Below, piece by piece: positions 9,736 to 19,597 of a stretch of DNA of 64,000 nucleotides (its first letter is position 1; each line of letters begins with the position of its first letter). This DNA is from Diprion similis. Taxonomy: Eukaryota > Arthropoda > Insecta > Hymenoptera > Diprionidae. A model generated the notes under the pieces. It was not told the DNA's origin. It did not search any database and saw nothing but the letters and a program-made list of their open reading frames with translations. Both the position numbers and the translations under genes were made by a program. The DNA is taken from positions 2,852,001 to 2,916,000 of the forward strand of contig NC_060114.1 of NCBI RefSeq assembly GCF_021155765.1, read 5' to 3'.

Positions 9736-10677
9736 CTACGTGTTTTCCCCCTCCACGCGCTGAAGTTCAGGCTCGTAGAACAAACCGTCGATCACCTCAC
9801 CGTTGAGATCTTCCAAGACGTATACTATCGGCGAACGCGCAAGCACTCGCCGGATCTTGAATAATTCTTCGCTCCAGTTTGCCACGTAGCCTTTCTCGAA
9901 CGTACCCTTGGTTTTACTAATTCGTACAAAGTCATTCTCGCCGAACCTCGGCTTGCCGTTTGGACGGGGTGGATAACGCTTTTGCATGTGGGCACGTGCC
10001 TTTGCAGCGTTACGAAGCGTCACTTCCGACGGTGCCATTCCAATGCTCGAGTGAACCATGTTGTTGTAGGCTTGCACGACTTGCGGCAAAACATCAACGT
10101 AGCGTCGCGTCTTTTTGTGCGTAAAATAGCGCCACAGACGTTCCTTGAGCGTACGATTGAATCGCTCCACGATAGCTGCTTTGATGTCAGGATTACGTGT
10201 AACACGATATCGTATTTCATTGTCGCGAAGTATCTTCTGAAAAGCGCTTCCGACAAATTCTTTACCCTTGTCCGTTTGCAGCAGGTCGGGTCTGCGCGGC
10301 GTAGTGCGTAACACTTGTTCAAAACCTTCAGCAACGGTTGCGGCTGTCTTTCGTTTTAGCGGGACCACCCATGCGTACTTGCTCAATACGTCGATGACCA
10401 CCAGGAGATAACGGAAACCATTGTTGCGACCTTCCATGGAACTCAGATCAGTCAGATCAGCTTCCCACACGTCGTCTATGTTGGAAACGCTGTACCTTGC
10501 TCTCGGAAATTTTCTGTGCACGGGTTTGTGTAACGTGTAGGCATCCTGTGCCGCCAGCCATTTTCTCACCGATTCGCGAGAGTTGATTTTGCGCGCAAGG
10601 CGTTCCAGAATTCGTGCCCCAGCGTAACCGGCGGTATGCGAGGGATCGTAATACGCTTCTTCAAGCAGAGTCGTCAT
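9736..10677 (-). CDS. Retrovirus-type integrase of the Polinton
   Basis: 313 residues with an rve-type catalytic core: Asp74 in VWEADLTDL, Asp136 in LLQTDKGKEF and Glu171 in IVERFNRTLKERLW, with the second and third spaced as in DDx35E enzymes. A C-terminal small-barrel/chromo-like part (GENDFVRISK...VLEDLNGEVI) follows. It catalyses insertion of the element and the 6-bp duplication seen at the ends. The N-terminal zinc-binding HHCC module is not evident. In insect genomes it is typically named F54H12.3-like. Its ATG overlaps the end of the next upstream gene by 17 bp, so the two are probably co-transcribed. Confidence 0.93.
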   Translation of the reverse strand: MTTLLEEAYYDPSHTAGYAGARILERLARKINSRESVRKWLAAQDAYTLHKPVHRKFPRARYSVSNIDDVWEADLTDLSSMEGRNNGFRYLLVVIDVLSKYAWVVPLKRKTAATVAEGFEQVLRTTPRRPDLLQTDKGKEFVGSAFQKILRDNEIRYRVTRNPDIKAAIVERFNRTLKERLWRYFTHKKTRRYVDVLPQVVQAYNNMVHSSIGMAPSEVTLRNAAKARAHMQKRYPPRPNGKPRFGENDFVRISKTKGTFEKGYVANWSEELFKIRRVLARSPIVYVLEDLNGEVIDGLFYEPELQRVEGENT

Positions 10678-11539
10678 TTTTCTTCTTCTTCAGCTGAAGT
10701 GTTTTCCAACTCGATTTTGTCCCGGTGGCGCGTTTGCGTAAGGCGTATCCTACGTCGTGAGATCGGCTGGACACGGTCGTAACGTTTGCTCCGCTTCGCC
10801 GCTTCGCTGGCGAGCTACCGGTGCGTGTCAACGGTTGTTGCGGAGTGCCCTTCGATAGACCCGGCGCATCGAATGTGCGTATGTCTGTCCAAAGCGTATC
10901 GTTCCCCACGTATTCTCGGGGCACGTTGAGCGTGTGAAGAAACCGTGCAAACTGACCAGCCCCTGCGGGAGTAAAAGTCTTCCTGGAGCGCATGGTATGA
11001 TTGACCAGGTCGACGATGTTTGTCCCGGGAACTGTAACGCCGTCTATCGTGACGGTTCCTGTGGCATCCCAGGTAAATCGCTCCGGTACGCCACCGAGAT
11101 CACGCATCAGCATTTCGGCCTTTGTGCGATACTTTTTCGGTACTGCTGACACGACTTTCTTTGACTGTGTTTGAACATTCTCAGGGCTCGCAGCTGTACC
11201 GGGTGATACCACTGATTCTTCGGCTGCGTTCCCGTCTTCCTCCCCCTCATCCTCCTCCTTCTCCTCGAGAACATCTAATTTCATGGGCTTGCGTGCGTCG
11301 TTGGCAAAAAACAAATATCGTTGAAGTACCTGCTGATATAGTTTCCACTTTTCTGCATCGTCTTTCGACGGTTGGTTCAAGATGTCCTTCATCTCGCTGT
11401 CGAGCCTTGCAGCGGGATCGGTGCGAGTGGTAGATGTATTTCCAGGCGAAAGCGTAGCGGCTATACCCTCGCTGACACGTTGTTGAAATCTGTCCATACT
11501 TTCCATCGGAATTAAAACCATCTTCTTTGTACGCTCCAT
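10661..11539 (-). CDS. Polinton conserved protein, unknown function (292 aa)
   Basis: Starts MERTKKMVLIPMESMDRFQQ, followed by LDSEMKDILNQPSKDDAEKWKLYQQVLQRYLFF, an acidic spacer (EEKEEDEGEEDG), a TVTIDG..V.G.NIVDLVNHTMRSRK region and a basic C-terminus ending KKKKNDDSA. The TKKMVLIP...LD.EM...L pattern recurs in arthropod Polintons next to the integrase, to my recollection without known function. It overlaps the integrase start by 17 bp and lies 4 bp after the stop of the next upstream gene (11544), a tight operon-like spacing unusual for nuclear genes but normal for Polintons. Confidence 0.65.
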   Translation of the reverse strand: MERTKKMVLIPMESMDRFQQRVSEGIAATLSPGNTSTTRTDPAARLDSEMKDILNQPSKDDAEKWKLYQQVLQRYLFFANDARKPMKLDVLEEKEEDEGEEDGNAAEESVVSPGTAASPENVQTQSKKVVSAVPKKYRTKAEMLMRDLGGVPERFTWDATGTVTIDGVTVPGTNIVDLVNHTMRSRKTFTPAGAGQFARFLHTLNVPREYVGNDTLWTDIRTFDAPGLSKGTPQQPLTRTGSSPAKRRSGANVTTVSSRSHDVGYALRKRATGTKSSWKTLQLKKKKNDDSA

Positions 11540-11543
11540 CTTG

Positions 11544-11915
11544 TTACTTGGAGAAGAGACTGGAGGCTAGAGTACCGATTATCGGTGCGAGTAAGAGGGT
11601 GAGGACACCGTTCCCACGTTGAACAAGAAATCGCTTTTTCGACTTCCAGGTACCTTGGTTGCTGGCCAATCTTCGTAATGTCCGTTTATGACGCCCCAGA
11701 CGATTTTTCTGCGCTCTGGACAGTGCTACGTTACCCTCCAAGGTGTTCAATGCACACTCACAAATGGTCTTCACCAACGAATCATCTGCTGTGCGTAGCA
11801 ATGCTGATCTCTGCGTCGGGTTCAATTTCTGCAAGGCGTGAAGCGCTGCGGTGTTTGCTTCGGTGAAACCAGCACGAGCTCTGCGTCCGGGCGCGGTACG
11901 GCGTATTCGAGGCAT
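11544..11915 (-). CDS. Small Polinton protein with C-terminal hydrophobic segment
   Basis: 123 residues from the ATG MPRIRRTAPGRR. I choose this start over one 37 codons upstream because its ATG shares a base with the TGA of the ATPase frame and because a TATA box (11954-11960) lies just upstream. The core LKNPTQRSALLRTAD...VKTICECALNTL.GNV.LS..QKNRL.RHKRTLRRLA recurs in arthropod Polintons, function unknown. The end (GVLTLLLAPIIGTLASSL) is hydrophobic enough for a membrane segment. A minor virion protein is possible but unproven. (Family core quoted loosely; the segment here begins LNPTQRSALLRTAD.). Confidence 0.65.
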   Translation of the reverse strand: MPRIRRTAPGRRARAGFTEANTAALHALQKLNPTQRSALLRTADDSLVKTICECALNTLEGNVALSRAQKNRLGRHKRTLRRLASNQGTWKSKKRFLVQRGNGVLTLLLAPIIGTLASSLFSK

Positions 11916-12590
11916 CACAACTGAACGACTGGAACACGATGCGCGTTGCTGACCTTTATATCCTTTCGCGGAACGTAGACATAGTGATTTTCGTCCGAAG
12001 GAATGATATTTGACCGGAAACGGCAATTCTCTGGAGTGGATTGCTTGAGGTCGAAAAGTAGATATCCGTGCGGCGCTGCGGTAGCGTCGTGATAGGCCTC
12101 TTGAACAAACCTCGGATCCTCGGGATATACCTGCCTGGCGAGATGCTGAATCTGGGCGCGATCCAGTGGATTTTTAAAGAAGACTATGTAGTTTGCGTTT
12201 GAGGGAAATATCTCGTTGACCGTGTCCCTTGTGAAACAGATTCTGCGTTATGTAGAAGACGCTGAGATTCTGATGATGGCAGACCTTGGTGAAAAGATCC
12301 ACGACAACGTTGTTTGAAGCCTCTCGCATGAGATCGTCGATTATCAAGAGTTTCGGATTTTTATCGCCGTCGTAATCGGCGTGTTGGGGTAACCCTTCGC
12401 GGTACTCTATACCCTTATTCCCGACGTACAACGGTTGCCATTCGTCAAAGTACCATATCACGCGACTAAATTTTGTGTCGCACATCGACGAACCATGACG
12501 CAGAAAATTCTTGACGAAATTCGATTTGCCGCATCCTGATGGACCGGCGATGATGGCCGAAAATGGATGCTTCCAGCGTGTGTCCGTCAT
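11915..12590 (-). pseudogene. FtsK/HerA-type packaging ATPase, one-base frameshift
   Basis: The first 138 codons give a P-loop ATPase: Walker A GPSGCGKSN at residues 16-24, Walker B LLIIDDLM with Asp85-Asp86, and the sensor-like YITQNLF. This is the genome-packaging ATPase of Polintons, which pumps DNA into capsids. At about 12198-12200 an extra A in a short A run shifts the frame to an early stop at 12174. Family-like sequence (YIVFFKNP, LARQVYP, HGYLLFDLK) continues in the next frame to a TGA at 11915-11917. This is therefore a one-base lesion in an otherwise full-length gene. A sequencing error could mimic it. Confidence 0.85.
11954..11960 (-). promoter_or_regulatory. TATA box before the 11915 gene
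   Basis: GGATATAAAGG on the minus strand about 40 bp before the ATG at 11915, inside the ATPase coding sequence. This suggests a separate short transcript for the downstream genes. Confidence 0.45.
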
Positions 12591-12599
12591 CGATGAGCG

Positions 12600-13235
12600 G
12601 GATTATTGAGCGAAGTGAGAAGAAGAAGAAGAAGAATCCAGAGATGATGCGAGATCTATAAAAATTTAATCAGTTGAAGACGCGTTCTTTTACTATGCAA
12701 GCCTGTTCGCGGCGGCGGCGGCGGTACCCCTTCGTGCGCTGACCATGAGCATATTCAAGCGCACGCGGACCGCGCAGGTACGAGCTTATCGGCGCGGTCA
12801 TAAACGTACTAGCTGATTGAGCGTGAGACGCGTACGCCATGAGCTCGCTCGTACGCGTGCGCGCTGTGATATCAGCTTGAAAGCAGCGCGCCCCGCCGCG
12901 GTAGAAGGGCTAGATTTTTTACATGCAATTAGAGATTTTTTTTTTTTTTTTACAATTTTTCATGCTGGATTAGGATTTACGTGTGGTACTAACCTTTATA
13001 CAGCCGGGTGGGGCGCATACAAGCGGGTTTCTCCTAGGGTGTCCGGGCACGAGAGTCTCGCCGGTTCGAATAACAGCTGGATGGGGGTAAGAAGCCCTTC
13101 GGTGGTCTCTGTCTGTTTGTTTGTCTGTCGGTCGAGCGTGCGCGTGGCCTGTAAACTTCCGTCCGGGTGTTTGTACCGCAGGGGTGAGAAGACGGTAGCG
13201 GGAGCGTGAAACTGTTTTGGAGGCTGGGTTGATCA
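12600..13235. other. Intergenic gap between ATPase and PolB
   Basis: No gene is seen. It contains a (GAA)n stretch (about 12616-12637), a CGG-rich stretch at about 12710-12730, a poly-T tract (about 12936-12952) and a 7-bp-stem hairpin at about 13220-13241 just after the PolB stop. Confidence 0.6.
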
Positions 13236-15960
13236 TCACCCAGCGCGGTAACCGTAGGGCAGCGTGTCGAAACTGTCGACGCAGCAACGCCTTTTCGCGA
13301 ATACTGGCTTGCACGTTTTGCACTCGGTGCGAGTCACCACTGCGTGCAGTTCCGTACGGCGAATAGCACGATACTCCAAATTGATGGGTGCAGCGGCTTC
13401 TACCACCATCCCTTTGATGGCCTCGAAGTTAATTTTTGAGCTCGCTGTGTGGTTCAGCGTTATACCTTTCACCTTGCAAATTTCAACCTCTTCACTATTC
13501 GGACGTTTGACGATGAAAGCGTAGAACTTTGGTCCCCCAGAGACAAAAGCCCGTATAAAGCTCCCACGGCCGTAAGGCTCCAACTCGTCCGTTAGATCGC
13601 CAAGGAAGTTACCCGTAGGAGGTTCATACGCGTTTGGTCGGTGGTGGTTCCGGGTATAAATCACTGAATCGGTATCGTAGTAGAGAACGCGCCGATCGAG
13701 CTTCTCGAGGTACGAGTAGAGCTTCAGCCGAGCCTGAGCAGTGGTGTACGCGGCAATCACGACGTTCGCCAGTGCTGACGGTTCAACGCTGTGTTGCGCG
13801 TGCGACCAACGCACGTACAATACATCGTCGTTTACAGGTAGCAATCCGGACACCTCGACTTCATGGTTGGTCAAAAGCTCAAGCAGCTGCTGTCGCGTCT
13901 TGATAACCTCCGTTTTTACCAGGTTCTCACGTTGTCCAAACTTACCCCAAAATGAGTTTAGGCATAATTTAGAGACCGATCGCATACCGGGATTCTTTGC
14001 AATACGGTCGCGATCTAGCCGTATACCCTCGACACGTTCGTACTCGTCGAGGTACCGCATTTGAGCCGACTCGTCCTCGCATTCAGCAGGCCAGCCGCTT
14101 GCCTCTTGCTTAATTTTGAGGAAGGTGTCGATGTAGTCGGCGAAATGCCCACCTTGACGAGTAGTCGGATCTAAAGATGTTACCGTATACTGCCAGATTT
14201 CGCGAATGCTCTTGATCTTATAGCCCATCTCCACAGCTTTTTTCAATTCAACGGACACCCATGTGCCCTCGAATTCTCGCGCGGCCTCGTCATCATGCCT
14301 ACACTCGCCCTGACGCAAACTCTGACAACATGAGCGGCACAAAGCAAACATGAGTTTGTCATGCATGCGCACCGGTAAAAGAGGGTGATAAAGATTGCGC
14401 GGCGGTAAAACTCGACATTTGATCATCCCCTCGACTCGCGTGATGTCGCAACCGCTCGCCCCTGTCAGGAGCTTACACTCCTCTCCAACGTAGACCGTCG
14501 GGTGGCCAACCGGGAACCATCCATTCTTGCAGATGAACGGATACAGCGAACAAACATCGACGTATCGTATTTCCTCGTACGCGTTGCCCGCTGCATCCGT
14601 TTTCACCTCGTAGTATCGGGAAGTGTTCCCCGTTCGACCGCCGTAGAACGCATCACGCGGGTTGAGCGCTTCGCTCGTGGCAGTGGCAGCGGTCAGCGGG
14701 TGTGTCGCCACGTACTCCCTCATCTCCTCGTTCTCCCTCAAGCCTCGATCAAAGACGCATTCCCACTGCTCTGTCACGCGGTAACCCAGTTCACGCATAC
14801 GCTCGGTCTTCGCACGAGTTTCTTCGTAACGCTTGTCCAATGACTCACCATTAACGTTACGTCTGTCGCGGTTGATCCGCAAACATTCGCGACAGCCGTG
14901 CCAGAAGCATGGCAATCCCTCAAGATTGCAATCCCTCGCGTGCCAGATAGTTCTGGAACTGTGCGATTTCATACACCGTGCACCCTGTTGGCGGAATCTC
15001 TACACCAGCGCTCGCAACAAGATTACGAGCCTCTGCACGCTGGATGCTTGACCTAGCAAATCTCACCATCTCGTAATGCTCGTGCAGGGCGCCGCTGCGG
15101 GCCGGGCCCCTCTCGGCGTGAGCCTTGGCTACAACGAGGGCGCGAGGTAAGCACAGTCCGTCGCTGTTGATAATCTGCACGACGGATTTTTTAAATACCC
15201 CCGCATGTGTGATCGGCTTCGGCTTTCCGCGGCCCGTCGGTACACCAACGCTGTGTACCGTCACGGTAAAGACACTGTCAACGCCAAACTCTGATGCGCT
15301 CTGGGCTACGCTAAAAACTAGCTTCCAAAGGTCAGTGTACCGCGAGTCCCTCACCGGACGGAACGATAACCACGCAGGGCCTTGACTGAAGCTATCAGCG
15401 CTAAACGTGAAACCTATGTAGTCGTTACTACGGCACGTTGCTACGGCATACGCATGCAGGTCTCTGAACGCGTCCTCCAGCCACCCCACTAGATTAACAC
15501 CCAATTCAGGGGCCGCGATCTTTATTCGTAATTCGCACCCGGTGACAGCGAATTTACGAATAAATTTCGACGATTCACCGATAACCGTAAAACGGTTACC
15601 CAGTGAACTAGCCCCGTCCTCGGATGTCTGACTTGACTCAGACTCACTCGCAGCTTCACTCTCCCGTTTCGTTTCCCTACCCGTGCTTCCAGACTTAGCT
15701 GTCTCTGGCACGTCGTCGTCGTCATCGTCGTCGTTCGTCTCGTATGTCACGTCTGAAGCTGTCTCTGTCTCGTCGTCGTCGTCTTCGTCATCGTCATCGT
15801 CGGACTCTAATGTCGCGTCAGAATCGTTATCGCGATTCATCCTGACTCTACCCCCACCGGTCTGTAAACCGGAGGTACTGGCACCCTCGTTAATGCCATA
15901 TGGGCCAGCATCTCGTCTGACAATGGGTATCCCTGTTGTACATACAAAAACAAAATTCAT
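13236..15960 (-). pseudogene. polB: Protein-primed type DNA polymerase B, internally deleted
   Basis: Two frames make up the gene. 15960-14920 (346 codons) carries an acidic N-terminus (runs of Asp) and the INSDGLCLPRALVVA motif typical of the N-terminal part of Polinton PolB. 14972-13236 (578 codons) carries the CFWHGCRECL and WECVFD segments and the polymerase palm: DVCSLYPF (motif A), LNSFWGKFG (motif B) and YYDTDSV (motif C). The region between, normally several hundred residues including the 3'-5' exonuclease, is absent. The join falls at two copies of GAGGGATTGC (14912-14921 and 14928-14937), as expected for a deletion at a short repeat. The two parts are also out of frame. Protein-primed replication by this copy is therefore ruled out. 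A start at the Met at 15840, or a 5' exon upstream, is possible. Confidence 0.85.
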
Positions 15961-16068
15961 CCTAAATCCTGTAGTAACGAACCGTCAATCCAATAGGTAT
16001 TGTCAAATCTCGTAGATTTTACTAGAAACGCACACCGTCGAGTACCCGTGTGTTGACTACCCCACAGT

Positions 16069-17398
16069 TTAAAAATCATCCTCATCCTCCGGAGGCGGTG
16101 TGAATGTCAGTTGCGTGAACACTCCACTCTCGGGAGACAGCTCCCACGAGAATTGCGCAGCCTCATCCATCGACGATATTTCAGAACCGGCCCCTTCTTC
16201 ATCTTCTTCTTCTACCCCTGCTTCTTCTGGCTCGCGAACAACGTCCGGCTCTAATTATCCGCCCAAAAAGAAATTGTGCGTGAGATCATATCAGAATACC
16301 CTAGTTACTTCCCGTTTTAAAACTTTTCCTATACCTTGAATATCCAACGCTTCTATTGGTCTCGGTCGCGACAACACTAGGGTCGACGTCTGTGATAAAT
16401 CGATTTCTGCAACGGACGCAATAACTTCTATCAGTATACGCGATGAAGAAGACTTTTTTTCAACCTCTTGAAAGACAGCTCGCATACACACGACGTATTT
16501 ACACACGGGTACTCCGCGGTGCGGTATATCGAACATACAAATTATCTGGACTTACCGTCCCGTTCGGCAGAATTCACCCTTTCTACGGACCCAACTGCTT
16601 GTTGATTGCATGCAGGCGCTGCCTGCTTCTCGCAAGTCGCACATGCTTCCTGTAGAGATGCTTCGGTTTTCGGCGTCCCGTTTAGCAATGATAAGAAATC
16701 TAACGGATAGAAAACTTGATATACCGTTCACGCACAATATATTTACACACGGATACTCCATGCAGTGTCATATCGAGCAGACAAATCATCTGGGGTTACC
16801 ATCGCGAACCGGTTGCGCAGCCTCCTCCTCAGCCATCGTCTCGTTCACCCCGCGTTGCATATCAATCTCCTCGCATCTCGCACAGACCGCGCTGAGGGCA
16901 GCCTCGTTCTCCGCTGTATCCATCAGCATCGATCGTAATTCTACCGGATGAAAAACGCGATGTAATTCTTTCCACATTGTATTTTTCTTCATTCTCTACC
17001 CCATATCGGATATCCGGTTATTTAAATCCCACAATGATTAAAACCTACACCACTCGTAGCACAAACACCGTTTCAAACTTACCTGTGCGCTCCTCAAACT
17101 CGGCCATCAACCCACGAATAATCGCGAAACGGGAGGCACCCCGCCTACGGATCACCCGCACGGCCGCACTGAGACACTCAAAATTATTTAATGCTCCGCT
17201 GGCATGAAGGAGAGCCAGCGCCCGTGCCCCGCAGACCGCCAGGAGGTGCCGCAATTGCCGAAGCAATTCCGCCGGTGTCATCCGGAACAACACCTCCCGA
17301 CGGAAAACGGGACGCCCGCGCCGAAGAACACCGTTGCTCTTGCGGGCTAAACTAGCCGCCTTCACCACAGCGTACCGTAGCTCGGAGATTTTACACAT
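16069..17398 (-). CDS. Five-exon Polinton gene with duplicated exon, unknown function
   Basis: Predicted exons on the minus strand: 17398-17083, 16940-16800, 16699-16556, 16406-16335 and 16250-16069. All four junctions are GT...AG, for example CACAG/GTAAGTTT and CGGGACG/GTAAGTCC with acceptors TCCGGTAG, TCCGTTAG, GTTGCAG and AATTAG. All introns are phase 1, 84-149 bp, and the joined frame is open for 284 codons. Exons 2 and 3 encode related modules (EL/FL...T..EA.L..CA.CE...RDG), and the following introns are also alike, so an exon-plus-intron unit was duplicated. Exon 1 is basic and Leu/Arg-rich. Exon 5 is acidic with aromatic residues (VEEEDEEGAG, FSWELSPESG, PPPEDEDDF), resembling an activation-type tail. 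I recognise no family. The ATG at 17398 is preferred over 17440, which lies too close to the expected transcription start. Confidence 0.7.
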
Positions 17399-17466
17399 TT
17401 CGAAATATAGGGTTCTATTCTTCAGCAAAGCGATTTTCAAACTGCGAAGATCTCCGAGCGCACAAC

Positions 17467-17474
17467 TATTTATA
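17467..17474 (-). promoter_or_regulatory. TATA box of the five-exon gene
   Basis: TATAAATA on the minus strand. Transcription starting about 30 bp downstream would give a short leader before the ATG at 17398. Confidence 0.6.
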
Positions 17475-18590
17475 AGTTCAGTAGGTCGCGCTTTGTTTAG
17501 ACCAAATGCTAATACAACACGCTAACCCACCGCTCCTTAAGTGTATGAAATTTTACTATGACCCGCTAACGTAAACCCTCCGCGTCAGCTAGTCCCGAGG
17601 CACCCGTAGACGGGCTGAAAAATAAACCAAAGCCACGTCGACCAAGATATCAGTCCTCTACCCAATGTCAGCGTCGGAGGATCCATCGCTAGACCACAAA
17701 ATCAGAATATGTCACACAAATACAGGACGTACAGCACAAGCGCTAGCATCCAAACCTTCGTAGTATCATCTACCTGCGATTTTTGGTTGCAAGAGAGAGT
17801 ACGTTAATTTTACGGGAACGTTGACAAACACGCAATAAGATTCCCTCAGTATCCTTTCGCTGCCCCGCAGTTATATCAAACGCTGACCCTTTCAGGTGTA
17901 GGGGGGTGAAGCGAGAACCGGCCTATTCGCTGTAACATCCTATGAATGATACGATATCGAAATGGGGGTCAACCGATGAAATTCCTTCGCTGTTCTCTCA
18001 GACATAACAATCAACATACCGTAAGGATGTACCACGGAATAGCGGGGTCCAACCTGCCCTCCGTCGCAAGGCCCAAACATTACTCACATAACATGAACCA
18101 TACTGTATACACCCGCAACCCTTCTCATCATCCTTCTTCTCTTGTAATGACTACATATACTTCCCTCGATAGACGACAATTATTTGCACCACCCCTCCGT
18201 AACGGACACGAGATATAAACCTATTTCAGCTTTGACCGCTGGAGATCGTAGACTCATCTTGCGACATCGAGATGAGACCCCGGAGAGATCACTTTTAGCA
18301 GACCGTAAGGGCGTGTGGCCACACTATACACACTGACAGACCTCTTCGCCATCTTGCTTTCTTATAATATCTATGTATATCAACTCGGTCACTTATAATG
18401 TCTGCGTATTCCACCCCTTGATAAACTGCATCTGTTTTACTCCCCTCGTGAAAACGGAAACGAGATATAAACAATGGCAGGTGTTTAATACAGTCTGGTG
18501 GGGATCCCCCGCATGATCCGAGACATTAGATTCCTGTTAACTCTTTTCAGTTGCGTTACCAAGAGCGTTTAGCAGGGGCGGGGAATCACA
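17475..18590. promoter_or_regulatory. Divergent control region of the Polinton
   Basis: About 1.1 kb without a convincing gene, between the minus-strand cluster and the plus-strand cluster. Two imperfect direct repeats (about 18100-18220 and 18310-18475) each end in CGAGATATAAAC and share C/T-rich segments. These duplicated TATA-like boxes point to plus-strand promoters. The short open frame at 17946-18218 covers one of the repeats and has no family features. Confidence 0.5.
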
Positions 18591-18591
18591 C

Positions 18592-18599
18592 CCTTTATA
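18592..18599 (+). promoter_or_regulatory. TATA box of the 18663 gene
   Basis: CCTTTATAATC about 65 bp before the ATG at 18663. Confidence 0.5.
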
Positions 18600-18662
18600 A
18601 TCAACCCAGACGCGAGGGTGTGTCAGTCTTGCGACAACTACGAAAGAATCCTCACGTGAACT

Positions 18663-19538
18663 ATGGCTACATCAAAATCTTCTGCACCAATGGGAAACGC
18701 GAATAAAATTTATAAAACCTTCACGAGGGCTTTAAAGAAGTCCGAGAAAAATCTTGTGCTGTCGACAACATACGGCCTGAATAATTCCTTTACGAAGAAA
18801 ATAGTCATCGGACTCGGGTTACGGTTCGACGATCAGTTTGAGCCGGTCATCAAACTAGTCAACAACTCATCTGGGGGTGTGGGATTGTCACCTTCGTCCT
18901 GGTCGAGGCTGGCGGATGAGCTGGACAACATTACTGAATACCTCGACATAGAAGGATACACCGATGCACAATGGTACTTTAATCGAATTGAGCTTGGTAA
19001 CTGCAATATCGAATTGTCAACGGCACATGGCGAGCGAGCCATCAGATTCGAAGTACCTACTGATGCCGAAGTGACTGATCCAGAGGAAAAGGAAACATTC
19101 ACCACAGGCACCGGAACCCAGGACGAGAACTTCCAGTCACCCGCGAAACGTCAGAAACCGTATCAACCCACCATAGTTATGCAGAAATCCACCTTCAACG
19201 GTTTGAAAGCTATATTTGCGTGCGTCGACGAACGGTTGCAGAGGCTTCAACGTTTATGCCATTCGGTGAACGAGTGTAAGAAATTATACGTCGCGTACAT
19301 AGCAGAGAAAGTGAATCTGACGTCCTATAAGGAACCGAGTCTTCATCGTATTAGGCAAATAGCGGAGAAGGAGTACGGCGCTGCCCTGGAACACATCAGG
19401 TCATCAGTGAGCACTGCCTTTGCGGAGAATTACCTCTGCATTGTCCTCCTTGAAATAACGCGTCTGTTTCCATCATACCTCGCTGTCGAAATCAAGCAAG
19501 CCATCGAAACCGAGGACAAAGTCTTGGCCAACCTTTAA
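18663..19538 (+). CDS. Polinton right-arm protein, possibly PC4-like nucleic-acid binding
   Basis: 291 residues starting MATSKSSAPMGNANKIYKTF. The segment FEPVIKLVNNSSGGVGLSPSSW.RL.DELDNITEYL recalls the PC4/p15-type single-stranded DNA-binding pattern (short strands, then an 'I.L....W..L' helix), but this is only a pattern impression. A spacer with a basic KRQKP element follows, then a helical C-terminal half (IFACVDERLQRLQRLCHSV...). It is one of two genes transcribed to the right, with its own TATA box. An ssDNA-binding or transcription role would suit a Polinton, but function is not shown. Confidence 0.6.
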   Translation: MATSKSSAPMGNANKIYKTFTRALKKSEKNLVLSTTYGLNNSFTKKIVIGLGLRFDDQFEPVIKLVNNSSGGVGLSPSSWSRLADELDNITEYLDIEGYTDAQWYFNRIELGNCNIELSTAHGERAIRFEVPTDAEVTDPEEKETFTTGTGTQDENFQSPAKRQKPYQPTIVMQKSTFNGLKAIFACVDERLQRLQRLCHSVNECKKLYVAYIAEKVNLTSYKEPSLHRIRQIAEKEYGAALEHIRSSVSTAFAENYLCIVLLEITRLFPSYLAVEIKQAIETEDKVLANL

Positions 19539-19597
19539 TCAAATTATTTCGTCGCTACCAACAAACATCGGGATAACCCCGTGGAGACTTTTTTCCA

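Noticed and set aside
14912-14972. An intron joining the two PolB frames
   Set aside because: The frames already overlap, so no intron fits, and the exonuclease region is found nowhere in the element. A deletion at the direct repeat fits better.
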